Counted from the first letter of the stretch, positions 1 through 7,092 are shown. The stretch: 9,411 nucleotides of DNA from Candidatus Shapirobacteria bacterium (GCA_023245435.1 JAHFKH010000029.1:1-9411), one strand, 5' to 3'. Numbers and translations are program-made. Notes: a model not told the origin generated them from the letters alone.

Positions 1-310
1 GTTTGATTATCTCCAACAATAGATGTATATGATTTGGCATAACAACATATTCCAATAAATTAACATTAGGAAAATGTTTTGGTATGTCAACTAAACATTG
101 ATATGCAATTTGTCCACGAAATGACAAAACAATTTCATTATCAACAATCTTTCTAAAAAAATTATTATGATGGGCCGTACAAATAGTTATAAAATAAATT
201 CCTGGAGACGAATAATTCCAATTTATTTTTCGATTACTTTCAATCTTATAACAATCCAAAAATCTATCCATAAATAATATTACGCCTTTTTTAATGCTAA
301 AATAACCCAT
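1..310 (-). CDS. REP-associated tyrosine transposase (IS200-like, Y1_Tnp), C-terminus beyond left edge
   Basis: I translated the minus strand from the ATG at 310-308 and it stays open to base 1, giving about 103 codons. Two family signatures are visible: PGIYFITICTAHHNNFF (codons 36-52) and VVMPNHIHLLLEI (around codons 90-101), the second holding the HUH metal-binding pair H94-I95-H96. DIPKHFPNVNLLEYVVMPNHIH is the arrangement typical of REP-associated tyrosine transposases (RAYTs), relatives of IS200/IS605 TnpA. These nick and join single-stranded DNA through a catalytic tyrosine, which would lie in the missing part. The in-frame ATG at 271-269 (peptide MDRFLDCYKIE) is an equally possible start; neither has a clear ribosome binding site. 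An in-frame stop at 341-343 bounds the gene upstream. No terminal inverted repeats are seen, as expected for this family. Identity is firm; activity cannot be judged. Confidence 0.85.
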   Translation of the reverse strand, partial: MGYFSIKKGVILFMDRFLDCYKIESNRKINWNYSSPGIYFITICTAHHNNFFRKIVDNEIVLSFRGQIAYQCLVDIPKHFPNVNLLEYVVMPNHIHLLLEIIK

Positions 311-326
311 GTCTTCAGATAAAATT

Positions 327-429
327 AAATTAAATTCCCATCAATCAAGTAAAAGAAAAAATAATTTTTATTTTCTTTTTTAATTAATAATTTATTTATG
401 AAATTAAATTCTCATCAACTCCGTAAAAG
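327..429 (+). repeat. Imperfect 29-bp direct repeat, 74 bp apart, at the trmH start
   Basis: Bases 327-355 and 401-429 align without gaps at 24 of 29 positions. Both begin AAATTAAATTC and end GTAAAAG, with the differences clustered in the middle. The second copy is the first codons of the methyltransferase gene (KLNSHQLRKS). Translated in its own frame from the ATG at 309-311, the first copy also reads KLNSHQ, within a 24-codon open frame (MSSDKIKLNSHQSSKRKNN..., stop TAA 381-383). Because the offset of 74 is not a multiple of three, the copies lie in different frames. The simplest reading is a small duplication of the 5' end of the gene next to the transposase; a short leader peptide is a weaker alternative. 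Confidence 0.6.
351..379. repeat. A/T inverted repeat upstream of the methyltransferase gene
   Basis: AAAAGAAAA (351-359) and TTTTCTTTT (371-379) are perfectly complementary around an 11-nt loop, and a short T run follows on the plus strand. The stem contains only one G-C pair and the surroundings are almost pure A/T, so it could be incidental. If functional, it could attenuate rightward transcription entering the methyltransferase gene. Confidence 0.25.
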
Positions 430-928
430 TTCAGTCGGGCAGGGGAGTCATCATCAAAAAAATTCTAAAAAAAATCCCATTGTTTTAGTTTTAGATAATG
501 TTTTAGATACCTACAACATCGGTTCATTTTTTCGACTCGGCGATGCCTTAAATGTGGCAAAAATTTATTTATGTGGACCTGTTGTCACCCCCCCCAATTT
601 AAAAATTCACCGTGCCTCAATTGGCACTTGGAAATGGGTACCTTGGGAACATTATTTCACCACTGATGAATGTTTAATTAAATTAAAAAAAGAAGGCTAT
701 CAAATAATTGCTTGTGAACAAAATAAAAATAGTGTTTTATATAATAAAACTAATTATAAATTTCCTTTAGCTATTGTCGCTGGATCAGAAATGAATGGAG
801 TGGGGGAGTCAAGTTTAAAATTATGTGATCAAGTTGTCGAAATTCCTATGTATGGCGTTAATAAATCTCTCAACGTTTTGGTGGCAACATCGGTCATATC
901 TTTCAAAGCTATTTCCGAGCTAAAATAG
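398..928 (+). CDS. SpoU/TrmH-family RNA 2'-O-methyltransferase (SPOUT)
   Basis: This 176-residue protein contains the three SpoU motifs in order. Motif 1 is LVLDNVLDTYNIGSFFR (about 30-46, with N40 and R46). Motif 2 is AIVAGSEMNGV (125-135, with G129 and E131). Motif 3 is IPMYGVNKSLNVLVA (149-163, with N159). These form the trefoil-knot S-adenosylmethionine site of enzymes that methylate ribose 2'-OH groups in tRNA or rRNA. The length fits the minimal single-domain TrmH type, with a roughly 25-residue basic N-terminal tail and no separate rRNA-binding domain, so the RNA target cannot be assigned. The SLNVLVA segment replaces the more common SLNVSVA. The ATG follows AT-rich DNA with no Shine-Dalgarno, but the next in-frame ATG is inside motif 2, so this start is secure within a few codons. 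A run of eight C (588-595) encodes part of TPP. Confidence 0.88.
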   Translation: MKLNSHQLRKSSVGQGSHHQKNSKKNPIVLVLDNVLDTYNIGSFFRLGDALNVAKIYLCGPVVTPPNLKIHRASIGTWKWVPWEHYFTTDECLIKLKKEGYQIIACEQNKNSVLYNKTNYKFPLAIVAGSEMNGVGESSLKLCDQVVEIPMYGVNKSLNVLVATSVISFKAISELK

Positions 929-965
929 TCAATATTTTACCCTATCTTTCCATATATTTTGCCTA

Positions 966-993
966 TTGTTAAGCTAATTTTAAGTGGTAGAAT
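966..993 (+). promoter_or_regulatory. Candidate sigma70-type promoter for the gyrB operon (extended -10)
   Basis: TTGTTA (966-971) is separated by 16 bp from TAGAAT (988-993), and TGG immediately before the -10 provides an extended -10 TGn element. It lies in the 94-bp gap between the methyltransferase stop and gyrB, and would start transcription near base 1000, giving a leader of about 20 nt. No operator-like palindrome is evident here, so relaxation-dependent control, common for gyrase genes, could reside in the -10 region itself but cannot be shown. Confidence 0.55.
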
Positions 994-1010
994 TAATTTA
1001 ACTCAATAAT

Positions 1011-1015
1011 AAGGG
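1011..1015 (+). promoter_or_regulatory. Ribosome binding site of gyrB
   Basis: AAGGG sits 7 nt before the ATG at 1023. It is the clearest Shine-Dalgarno-like site in the window and supports the chosen gyrB start, which also gives the conserved gyrase N-terminus. Confidence 0.6.
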
Positions 1016-1022
1016 TTTTTTT

Positions 1023-2960
1023 ATGCCAGATACTCAAAAATATACCGGAGAACAAATCGTCGTTTTAGAAGGTCTTGAACCTGTTCGTAAACGCCCCGCC
1101 ATGTATATCGGTTCCACCGATATTCGTGGACTACATCACTGTTTAACAGAAATTATCGACAATTCTATTGACGAAGCCTTGGCTGGTTTTGCCAAAAATA
1201 TTTGGATTATAATTCACAAAGACAATTCGGCCACTGTTGCCGACGACGGTCGAGGTATCCCCATCGACATCATGCCCAAATACAAAAAACCTGCTCTTGA
1301 AGTCATTATGACCACCCTTCATTCAGGGGGAAAATTTGAAGGTACCGCCTACAAAGTTTCGGGTGGTTTACACGGAGTTGGCGCTGCCTGTGTCAACGCT
1401 CTATCTTCATTGTATCGAGTTGAAATTCGACGTGACAAAAAAGTATATTCTATGGAGTTTTCCAAAGGAGTTGTTAAAAATAAATTACAAATAATTCCTC
1501 ATAGCCAAATAGAAAGTTTAATTAAATTATTACCCGACAACACTACTGGCACTACCACTACTTTTTATCCCGACCCCGAAATATTTAAAGAAACAACCGA
1601 ATTTGATACCAAAACAATTATCAAATCACTCAAAGATCGTGCTTATCTTACCTCCAAAATTTATTTTCATTTTTTTGATGAGCGTAATGACACCGAACAC
1701 CATTATTATTTTGAAGGTGGAATTTTATCACTTTTATCTGAAACCAATAAAGGCAAAATTGTTCTTCATCCCCCCATTTATATTCACAATAGTGCCGATG
1801 AAATTGATGTCGAAGTTGCTATCCAATACAATGATACTTTCCAAGAAAATACTCCATCTTTTGTCAACATTATTAACACTCACGAAGGTGGAACTCATCT
1901 TTCTGGTTTTAAATCAGCCTTAACCAAATCAATCAAAGACTACGCCGAACGTAAAGAAATGATAAAAAACAAAGATGACGTCATTTCTGGTGATGATGTT
2001 CGCGAAGGCTTAACTGCCATAATTTCCCTAAAAATGGGCAGTAAAGACTTACAATTTGAAGGACAAACCAAGGGTAAACTTGGTAATTCTGAGGTTCAAC
2101 CGATTGTTTCCAAAATTGTCCGCGAAGGTCTTGATATTTATTTTGAAGAACATCCCGATATTGCCAAAACCATTGTTGGCAAAGCTTTATTAACTATCCA
2201 AATTCGTAAAGCCGCCAAGGCCGCCAAAGACGCCATTATGCGCAAAGGTGCCTTTGATTCTTTGGGTCTTCCTGGTAAATTGGCCGATTGTCAATCAAAA
2301 CATCCCGAAGAATGTGAAATTTATATTGTCGAAGGGGATTCGGCCGGTGGTAGTGCCAAACAAGGTCGTGACCGTAAATTTCAAGCTATTTTACCTTTGT
2401 GGGGTAAAGCCCTAAATACTGAAGGGATGCGTCTTGACAAAGTTGTCGGTTCCGATAAACTAAAAGACTTAATTATTGCCCTAGGTATGGGTATTGGTGA
2501 TACTTTTGATCTTACCAAACTTCGTTATCACCGCATTATTTTGATGTCCGATGCTGACGTTGATGGTGCCCACATTGCTGTGTTATTGATGACTTTTATG
2601 TTCCGCCATTTACCAGGGTTAATTGAAAATGGTTATGTGTATATTGCTATGCCACCGTTGTATCGCATAAAACAAGGTAAAAAAATTGAATATGTATATA
2701 CTGACGAAGAAAAAGAAGAAGTTTTAAAAAAGTTAAATGGGGAAAAAGTTGAAATTCAACGATATAAGGGTTTGGGAGAAATGAATCCCACTCAATTATG
2801 GGAAACAACCATGAACCCCGAGACTCGTTTACTTAAAAAAGTTTCTATTATTGATGCTGAACGTGCCGATGAGATATTTAGAATTTTAATGTCCGAAGAC
2901 GTCCCCCCTCGCAAAAAATTTATTGTCACCCACGCCCATTTAGCAACATTGGATATATAA
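1023..2960 (+). CDS. gyrB: DNA gyrase subunit B (ATPase / TOPRIM subunit)
   Basis: This 645-residue ATPase subunit of type IIA topoisomerase introduces negative supercoils with GyrA. The GHKL ATPase domain shows EIIDNSIDEA (43-52; E43 is the expected catalytic base and N47 the Mg ligand), DDGRGIP (74-80) and the ATP lid around KVSGGLHGVG (111-120). The transducer carries the QTK loop at 348-350 in FEGQTKGKLGNSEV. The TOPRIM domain has EGDSAGGSAKQGRDRKFQAI (438-457; E438) and SDADVDG (509-515; D510, D512, D514), followed by QRYKGLGEMNP (579-589) and the C-terminal LDI. Length is normal, without the extra insert of proteobacterial GyrB. PLWGK (458-462) replaces the usual PLRGK. The gene heads an operon with a small membrane protein and gyrA. 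GyrB rather than ParE is favoured by the pairing with a GyrA-box subunit. Confidence 0.97.
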   Translation: MPDTQKYTGEQIVVLEGLEPVRKRPAMYIGSTDIRGLHHCLTEIIDNSIDEALAGFAKNIWIIIHKDNSATVADDGRGIPIDIMPKYKKPALEVIMTTLHSGGKFEGTAYKVSGGLHGVGAACVNALSSLYRVEIRRDKKVYSMEFSKGVVKNKLQIIPHSQIESLIKLLPDNTTGTTTTFYPDPEIFKETTEFDTKTIIKSLKDRAYLTSKIYFHFFDERNDTEHHYYFEGGILSLLSETNKGKIVLHPPIYIHNSADEIDVEVAIQYNDTFQENTPSFVNIINTHEGGTHLSGFKSALTKSIKDYAERKEMIKNKDDVISGDDVREGLTAIISLKMGSKDLQFEGQTKGKLGNSEVQPIVSKIVREGLDIYFEEHPDIAKTIVGKALLTIQIRKAAKAAKDAIMRKGAFDSLGLPGKLADCQSKHPEECEIYIVEGDSAGGSAKQGRDRKFQAILPLWGKALNTEGMRLDKVVGSDKLKDLIIALGMGIGDTFDLTKLRYHRIILMSDADVDGAHIAVLLMTFMFRHLPGLIENGYVYIAMPPLYRIKQGKKIEYVYTDEEKEEVLKKLNGEKVEIQRYKGLGEMNPTQLWETTMNPETRLLKKVSIIDAERADEIFRILMSEDVPPRKKFIVTHAHLATLDI

Positions 2961-2963
2961 AAT

Positions 2964-3233
2964 ATGCAAAAAATATTTGAAATATTATTCGCTTTATCAC
3001 CATTTATATTTGTAATTTTTCTAATTACTTTTTTGATAATTTCAATTGTTAAATTTAGCCACAAAAAACTAAAAAAATATCCGACATATTGGTTAATATT
3101 AACTTTATTAGGATTGATAGTAATCATTTCAGTTGAAATTAATGGAACAAACAATCCGTTACTATTTGTAGGTTTTGTTGCCTCAGTTTTCGGTGCTTAT
3201 AAAACTTATACTAAGTTAAAGAAAAATAAATAA
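2964..3233 (+). CDS. Small hypothetical membrane protein between gyrB and gyrA
   Basis: I do not recognise this 89-residue protein. It starts 3 nt after the gyrB stop and ends 1 nt before the gyrA ATG (TAA-T-ATG), so it is almost certainly co-transcribed and probably translationally coupled to both. Three hydrophobic segments are visible: about residues 8-29, 42-59 and 64-80. A lysine-rich linker (HKKLKKYP, 33-40) separates the first two, and the C-terminus is basic (KLKKNK), suggesting a small inner-membrane protein with cytoplasmic positive ends. It lacks the C-ending codons common in gyrB and gyrA and is richer in A and T, which may reflect membrane-protein composition or later insertion into an ancestral gyrBA pair. 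No Shine-Dalgarno is seen. A role in supercoiling cannot be inferred from position alone. Confidence 0.7.
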   Translation: MQKIFEILFALSPFIFVIFLITFLIISIVKFSHKKLKKYPTYWLILTLLGLIVIISVEINGTNNPLLFVGFVASVFGAYKTYTKLKKNK

Positions 3234-3234
3234 T

Positions 3235-5886
3235 ATGCCACAAGATACAACAAAAAATACAGTCGTAGAAAATGATAAAGTTTTTATCAATAATCAAGGC
3301 AAAATTTTGGATGTTGATATTGTTAACGAAATGGAAAAATCGTATCTCGATTACTCCATGTCAGTTATCGTCTCTCGTGCTCTTCCTGATGTTCGTGACG
3401 GTCTAAAACCTGTTCACCGTCGCATTATTTACGCTATGAACCAAATGGGATTATCAGTTACCGGGAAAAATGTAAAATCTGCTGCTGTTGTCGGTGATGT
3501 TATGAAATCGTACCATCCACACGGTGATTCATCGATTTACATGGCTTTAGTTCGCATGGCTCAAGATTTTTCCATGCGATATATGTTGGTCAATGGTCAA
3601 GGAAATTTTGGATCTATCGACGGCGACCCACCAGCCGCTATGAGGTATACCGAAGTTCGCATGGCCAAAATGACTCCCGAAATGATTGCCGATATCAACA
3701 AAGATACTGTTGAAATGATGGATAACTACGACGCTTCTACCAAAGAACCAACCGTGCTTCCCGTTCGTGTCCCCAATCTTTTATTAAACGGTGCCGAAGG
3801 TATTGCCGTCGGTATGGCCACCCGGATTCCTCCCCACAATTTAAAAGAATTGTGTTCTGGTTTAAATTTAATGCTTGATACTGCCACCTTAGAAAAAGTT
3901 GAAGATTTAACCGAATTTAAGGAAGTTCCTGACAATCAATTAACCACTCAGGAATTAATTTTTAAACCAATTCGAAAATTAGAAAGAACTCACTTTATTT
4001 TTGAATCTTCCGCCACCATCGAAGAATTAGTTAAAATCATTACCGGTCCCGATTTTCCCACTGCTGGTGAAATTTATGGTAAAACCGGAATTGTCGAAAT
4101 GTATGCCACTGGTCGAGGTAAATTTATTATCCGTGGCAAAACCAATATCGAAGAAACCAAGTCTGGCAAAATTCGAATCATTATTAGTGAGTTACCTTAT
4201 CAAGTCAACAAATCAGAATTTGTTCAAAAGATAGCGGAACTAGCCCGCGATAAAAAAATCATTGGTATTAGCGACCTTCGCGATGAATCGGACCGCCACG
4301 GTATCCGGGTTGTCGTCGAACTTAAAAAAATCAGCAAACCTAAAAGTATTTTAAATAAAATTTACAAATATACCGCCCTTCAATCATCATATTCTGCCAA
4401 TCTTTTGGCGTTAGTCAACGGTGTTCCTCAAACTTTAAATTTACGTCAAATATTACTTTTATTTTTGCGACATCGTGAACAAATTATTCGCCGTCGCACT
4501 ATTTTCGATCTTAAAGCCAATTATCTTCGTTCTCATATTTTAGAGGGACTAAAAATTGCTCTAGACAATTTAGATGAAGTCATCAAAACTATTCGAGCTT
4601 CGGCCACGGTTGATGATGCACGAACCAATTTAATGGCCAAATTCAAATTTAGCGATTTGCAAGCCAACGCTATTTTGGAAATGCAACTTCGTCGTCTCGC
4701 CGCTCTGGAACGTCAAAAAATTGACGATGAATTTACTGAAGTTCAAAAAATTATTGCTGACCTAACAGCCATTGTTACCATTCCCGAAAAAATGGTTAAT
4801 GTCATCAAAAGTGAAAACGCCGAAATTATGGAAAAATTTGGCGATCCACGTAAAACCAAAATCTTTGCTAAGGGTCTTGATCAATTTTCTGAAGAAGACT
4901 TAATTCCCAATGAACCAACTTTAGTTACTATCACCCGCAGTGGTTATATTAAACGTTTATCCAAAGATACCTATCGCTCCCAGCAACGAGGCGGAGTCGG
5001 CATTAGTGGAATGTCAACCAAGGTCGAAGACGAAGTTGAAAATATGTTTTTTGTTAACACTCACGACGAACTACTTTTCTTTACCAACAAAGGCCGCAGC
5101 TTTAAAACCAAGGTTTGGGATGTTCCCGAATCCAGTCGCCAATCCAAAGGTCAAGCTATCATTAATTTAATCAATATTGTTGCTGGTGAAACCGTCCAAG
5201 CCATTTTGCCTTTGCGCAAAGAAAACCAAGATAAATTCATTATTTTAGCCACTAAAATGGGCATTATCAAAAAAACAGCCATCGACAAATTTGCCAATGT
5301 CCGTCTCTCAGGTTTAGCTTCAATCAAGCTTGATGACAAAGACCAACTTGTTTGGGCCAAAACTACTTCGGGAAACGATCAAATCTTTTTAGTCTCACGC
5401 CATGGCAAATGTATTCGTTTCAATGAAACTGACACTCGACCTATGGGCCGTCATACTCGTGGAGTAAAAGGCATAACTCTCAAACCGGGTGATGAACTAG
5501 TTTCTATGGACGTTTTACCACCCCGCCAACCCAATTCCTACCGCCATTTATTGGTTATTGCCGATAACGGAGTTGGTAAACGCTCCGATGCCTACTTATA
5601 CCCACTACAAAAACGAGGCGGACTAGGAGTCAAAGCTTCAAATTTATCCGCCAAAACCGGTTTTATCGCTGTAGCTGGGGTCGTTTCCCAAAAAGACAGT
5701 GAAGTTATTATAATTTCTCGCAAAGCTATCACCATTAAATTACCTTTAAAAGATATTCCTGTTTTATCTCGCAATACCCGAGGTGTAATTTTAATGAGGT
5801 TAAAAACTGCCGATGATAAGGTCAATGCTATGACTATCCTTGCCGCAGTTGAAGATGAAAATAATATAGGCCAAACTAAAAAATAA
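3235..5886 (+). CDS. gyrA: DNA gyrase subunit A (DNA cleavage / wrapping subunit)
   Basis: This 883-residue breakage-reunion subunit pairs with GyrB. The winged-helix region begins SYLDYSMSVIVSRALPDVRD (36-55). The quinolone-interaction stretch is HPHGDSSIYMALVRMAQ (94-110) and the catalytic tyrosine is Y138 in AAMRYTE. GNFGSIDGD (123-131) and the tower region follow. The C-terminal beta-pinwheel runs from about 560 to 870, with a GyrA-box-like QQRGGVG (583-589) and a related KRGGLGV (793-799); this box separates GyrA from ParC. Two oddities stand out. M103 occupies the place of E. coli D87, next to S99 (E. coli S83). An extra segment of about 40 residues (roughly 215-258) precedes the conserved GPDFPT (271-276). 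The start is the ATG one base after the preceding stop, without a Shine-Dalgarno. The stop codon begins an inverted repeat. Confidence 0.97.
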   Translation: MPQDTTKNTVVENDKVFINNQGKILDVDIVNEMEKSYLDYSMSVIVSRALPDVRDGLKPVHRRIIYAMNQMGLSVTGKNVKSAAVVGDVMKSYHPHGDSSIYMALVRMAQDFSMRYMLVNGQGNFGSIDGDPPAAMRYTEVRMAKMTPEMIADINKDTVEMMDNYDASTKEPTVLPVRVPNLLLNGAEGIAVGMATRIPPHNLKELCSGLNLMLDTATLEKVEDLTEFKEVPDNQLTTQELIFKPIRKLERTHFIFESSATIEELVKIITGPDFPTAGEIYGKTGIVEMYATGRGKFIIRGKTNIEETKSGKIRIIISELPYQVNKSEFVQKIAELARDKKIIGISDLRDESDRHGIRVVVELKKISKPKSILNKIYKYTALQSSYSANLLALVNGVPQTLNLRQILLLFLRHREQIIRRRTIFDLKANYLRSHILEGLKIALDNLDEVIKTIRASATVDDARTNLMAKFKFSDLQANAILEMQLRRLAALERQKIDDEFTEVQKIIADLTAIVTIPEKMVNVIKSENAEIMEKFGDPRKTKIFAKGLDQFSEEDLIPNEPTLVTITRSGYIKRLSKDTYRSQQRGGVGISGMSTKVEDEVENMFFVNTHDELLFFTNKGRSFKTKVWDVPESSRQSKGQAIINLINIVAGETVQAILPLRKENQDKFIILATKMGIIKKTAIDKFANVRLSGLASIKLDDKDQLVWAKTTSGNDQIFLVSRHGKCIRFNETDTRPMGRHTRGVKGITLKPGDELVSMDVLPPRQPNSYRHLLVIADNGVGKRSDAYLYPLQKRGGLGVKASNLSAKTGFIAVAGVVSQKDSEVIIISRKAITIKLPLKDIPVLSRNTRGVILMRLKTADDKVNAMTILAAVEDENNIGQTKK

Positions 5887-5906
5887 TTATAAGATACTCT
5901 TATAAT
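5886..5906 (+). terminator. Perfect 9-bp hairpin at the gyrA stop, candidate terminator
   Basis: ATTATAAGA (5886-5894) and TCTTATAAT (5898-5906) pair perfectly around a TAC loop, starting on the last base of the gyrA stop codon. The stem is A/T-rich and no U-run follows, so it is not a textbook intrinsic terminator. It may instead protect the 3' end of the mRNA or help termination where gyrA converges on the recombinase gene. Confidence 0.4.
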
Positions 5907-5925
5907 ATCGCTTAGCAGTCAGAGT

Positions 5926-6076
5926 AGGGGAGTGATAACCAGATTCAAAAAATTAATTTTGGCCTATCTTAGGCATAAATTACATTGTAATCACCGATAT
6001 GTATATTGGCACCCCAAACAGGGGATTGATAATAGGGTTTAAATTTCTAATTTTCTCCTATTTTAGGGATAATTTA
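5926..6076 (+). repeat. Two diverged 57-bp direct repeats, 94 bp apart, between convergent genes
   Basis: Bases 5926-5982 and 6020-6076 align without gaps at 42 of 57 positions. Each starts AGGGGA followed by TGATAA. Each has TAATTTT in the middle and ends in a hairpin: GCCTA-TCT-TAGGC (5962-5974) in the first copy, CCTA-TTT-TAGG (6058-6068) in the second, where the closing pair has changed from G-C to T-G. The second copy reaches the 3' end of the recombinase gene. Related shorter stretches occur around 934-955 (TTTTACCCTATCTTT) and 7080-7100 (TTTTACCCTGTCTTTAGG). This resembles a small dispersed palindromic element of the REP/MITE kind, but copy number elsewhere is unknown. Confidence 0.55.
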
Positions 6077-6086
6077 TCTATCCCTA
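6064..6086. repeat. Inverted repeat overlapping the 3' end of the recombinase gene
   Basis: TAGGGATA (6064-6071) and TATCCCTA (6079-6086) form a perfect 8-bp stem with a 7-nt loop containing the recombinase stop region. It overlaps the second 57-bp repeat. No T-run follows on either strand, so termination is possible but not shown. Confidence 0.4.
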
Positions 6087-7006
6087 TTACCACTGTGATA
6101 TTTATCATGAACTTGGCGTAATCGAGAATCGGTAATGTGAGTATAAATTTGGGTTGTCGCAATATTGGCATGACCCAGTAGTTCCTGAACCGATCTTAAG
6201 TCAGCTCCAGCTCGTAGCAAGTCTGTCGCCATTGAATGTCGCAAGGTATGAGGTGTTGCTAGTACTGGTAGCTTGGCCGCCACCACATAATGTTTAACCA
6301 ATCTTTGGATTGATCTTGAAGTTAGCCTCATTTGCTCTTCTGTACTTTCAATTTCTTTCTTACCCCCATAGCGAATAAACAATGGTTTAAATTTATCCAT
6401 TCTTGATTTGATGTATTTTTCCAACAAATCTGCTGCTTGGTGACTTATAAAAACTACCCGCGATTTGCCACCCTTACCAATAATGCCAAATTCTCGTAAC
6501 TTTAGGTTAATTTGATCACGGTTTAAAGCTACTAGTTCAGATACCCGTAAACCCGTCGAAAATAATAATTCTAAAATAGCTCGGTCACGTAAACCAACTT
6601 TGGTCGAAGTTAATGGCATAGCCAGTAATCTATTCATTTGGTCATTGTCCAAAAACTTTAACGAATGATCCTTATTTTTGGGCACTTCAATTTTTTCCGG
6701 TGCCATCACCGAATAATCATTTTTAATCAACCATTTTAAAAATGACCGGATAGCAATGGCATAATAACCCTGAGTTACACTTTTCATCATTCCCAAAGTT
6801 CCTGGCTGTCGCGACAAATGTAACCTAAAATTGCGAATATTATTCATATTAATGTCTCCAATCTCTGGCTCAGCAATTCCCGAATCAATTAAAAACTTTT
6901 CAAACTGATCAAGGTAATGTCGATAGTTTCTAATTGTTAATTTCGACGAGTTACGTTCTACCTCTAGATATTCCATAAAACTAGATATCGACTGCCGTAA
7001 TTTCAT
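6074..7006 (-). CDS. XerC/XerD-like tyrosine site-specific recombinase
   Basis: This 310-residue tyrosine recombinase has a SAM-like N-terminal DNA-binding domain (about 5-95, with SSFMEYLEVERNSSKLTIRNY) and a C-terminal catalytic domain (about 120-300). All active-site residues are present: R154 (TGLRVSEL), K178 (GKGGKSR), H253 and R256 (HTLRHSMAT), H279 (LLGHANI) and Y288 (IYTH). Family members cut and exchange DNA strands at short paired sites; Xer enzymes resolve chromosome dimers at dif, and relatives integrate mobile elements. Length and end-to-end similarity favour the chromosomal Xer type over a phage integrase, but XerC and XerD cannot be told apart here. It converges with gyrA. The ATG overlaps the stop of a short upstream frame (TAATG), and the 566-bp region upstream is repeat-rich and may contain its promoter or target DNA. 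Confidence 0.92.
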   Translation of the reverse strand: MKLRQSISSFMEYLEVERNSSKLTIRNYRHYLDQFEKFLIDSGIAEPEIGDINMNNIRNFRLHLSRQPGTLGMMKSVTQGYYAIAIRSFLKWLIKNDYSVMAPEKIEVPKNKDHSLKFLDNDQMNRLLAMPLTSTKVGLRDRAILELLFSTGLRVSELVALNRDQINLKLREFGIIGKGGKSRVVFISHQAADLLEKYIKSRMDKFKPLFIRYGGKKEIESTEEQMRLTSRSIQRLVKHYVVAAKLPVLATPHTLRHSMATDLLRAGADLRSVQELLGHANIATTQIYTHITDSRLRQVHDKYHSGNRDR

Positions 7007-7092
7007 TAATCTAGGCTAACATAACCGTGGGTGTTTATCCAATCATCAATTGTAGCGCCTCTGGTGAAGTCATATACAATTTTACCCTGTCT
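7006..7092 (-). pseudogene. Possible C-terminal gene remnant overlapping the recombinase start
   Basis: A 28-codon minus-strand open frame, bounded upstream by a stop at 7095-7093, reads RQGKIVYDFTRGATIDDWIN followed by THGYVSLD and ends TAATG. Its TAA therefore overlaps the recombinase ATG exactly as in coupled genes. It has no ATG, GTG or TTG start. A neighbouring frame at 7119-7193 reads PLDLVWLLALLARHKIET before a TGA, in a different phase. Together these could be the decayed end of a gene that once preceded the recombinase in an operon. I do not recognise the peptide, and frames this short also occur by chance. Confidence 0.25.

Noticed and set aside
309..383. 24-codon gene MSSDKIKLNSHQSSKRKNN...
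   Set aside because: It has no ribosome binding site, and its only recognisable part is the duplicated KLNSHQ segment; treated as part of the repeat.
1603..1923. 106-residue plus-strand frame inside gyrB
   Set aside because: It lies in an alternative frame of a well-conserved gene, and its leucine/isoleucine-rich product is an artefact of A/T-rich codons.
2792..3154. 120-residue minus-strand frame across the gyrB end and the small membrane gene
   Set aside because: It is antisense to two genes, with low-complexity N/I composition and no start signal.
1023..5886. Topoisomerase IV (parE/parC) instead of gyrase
   Set aside because: The A subunit has a GyrA-box-like motif and a full-length C-terminal pinwheel, which favour gyrase.
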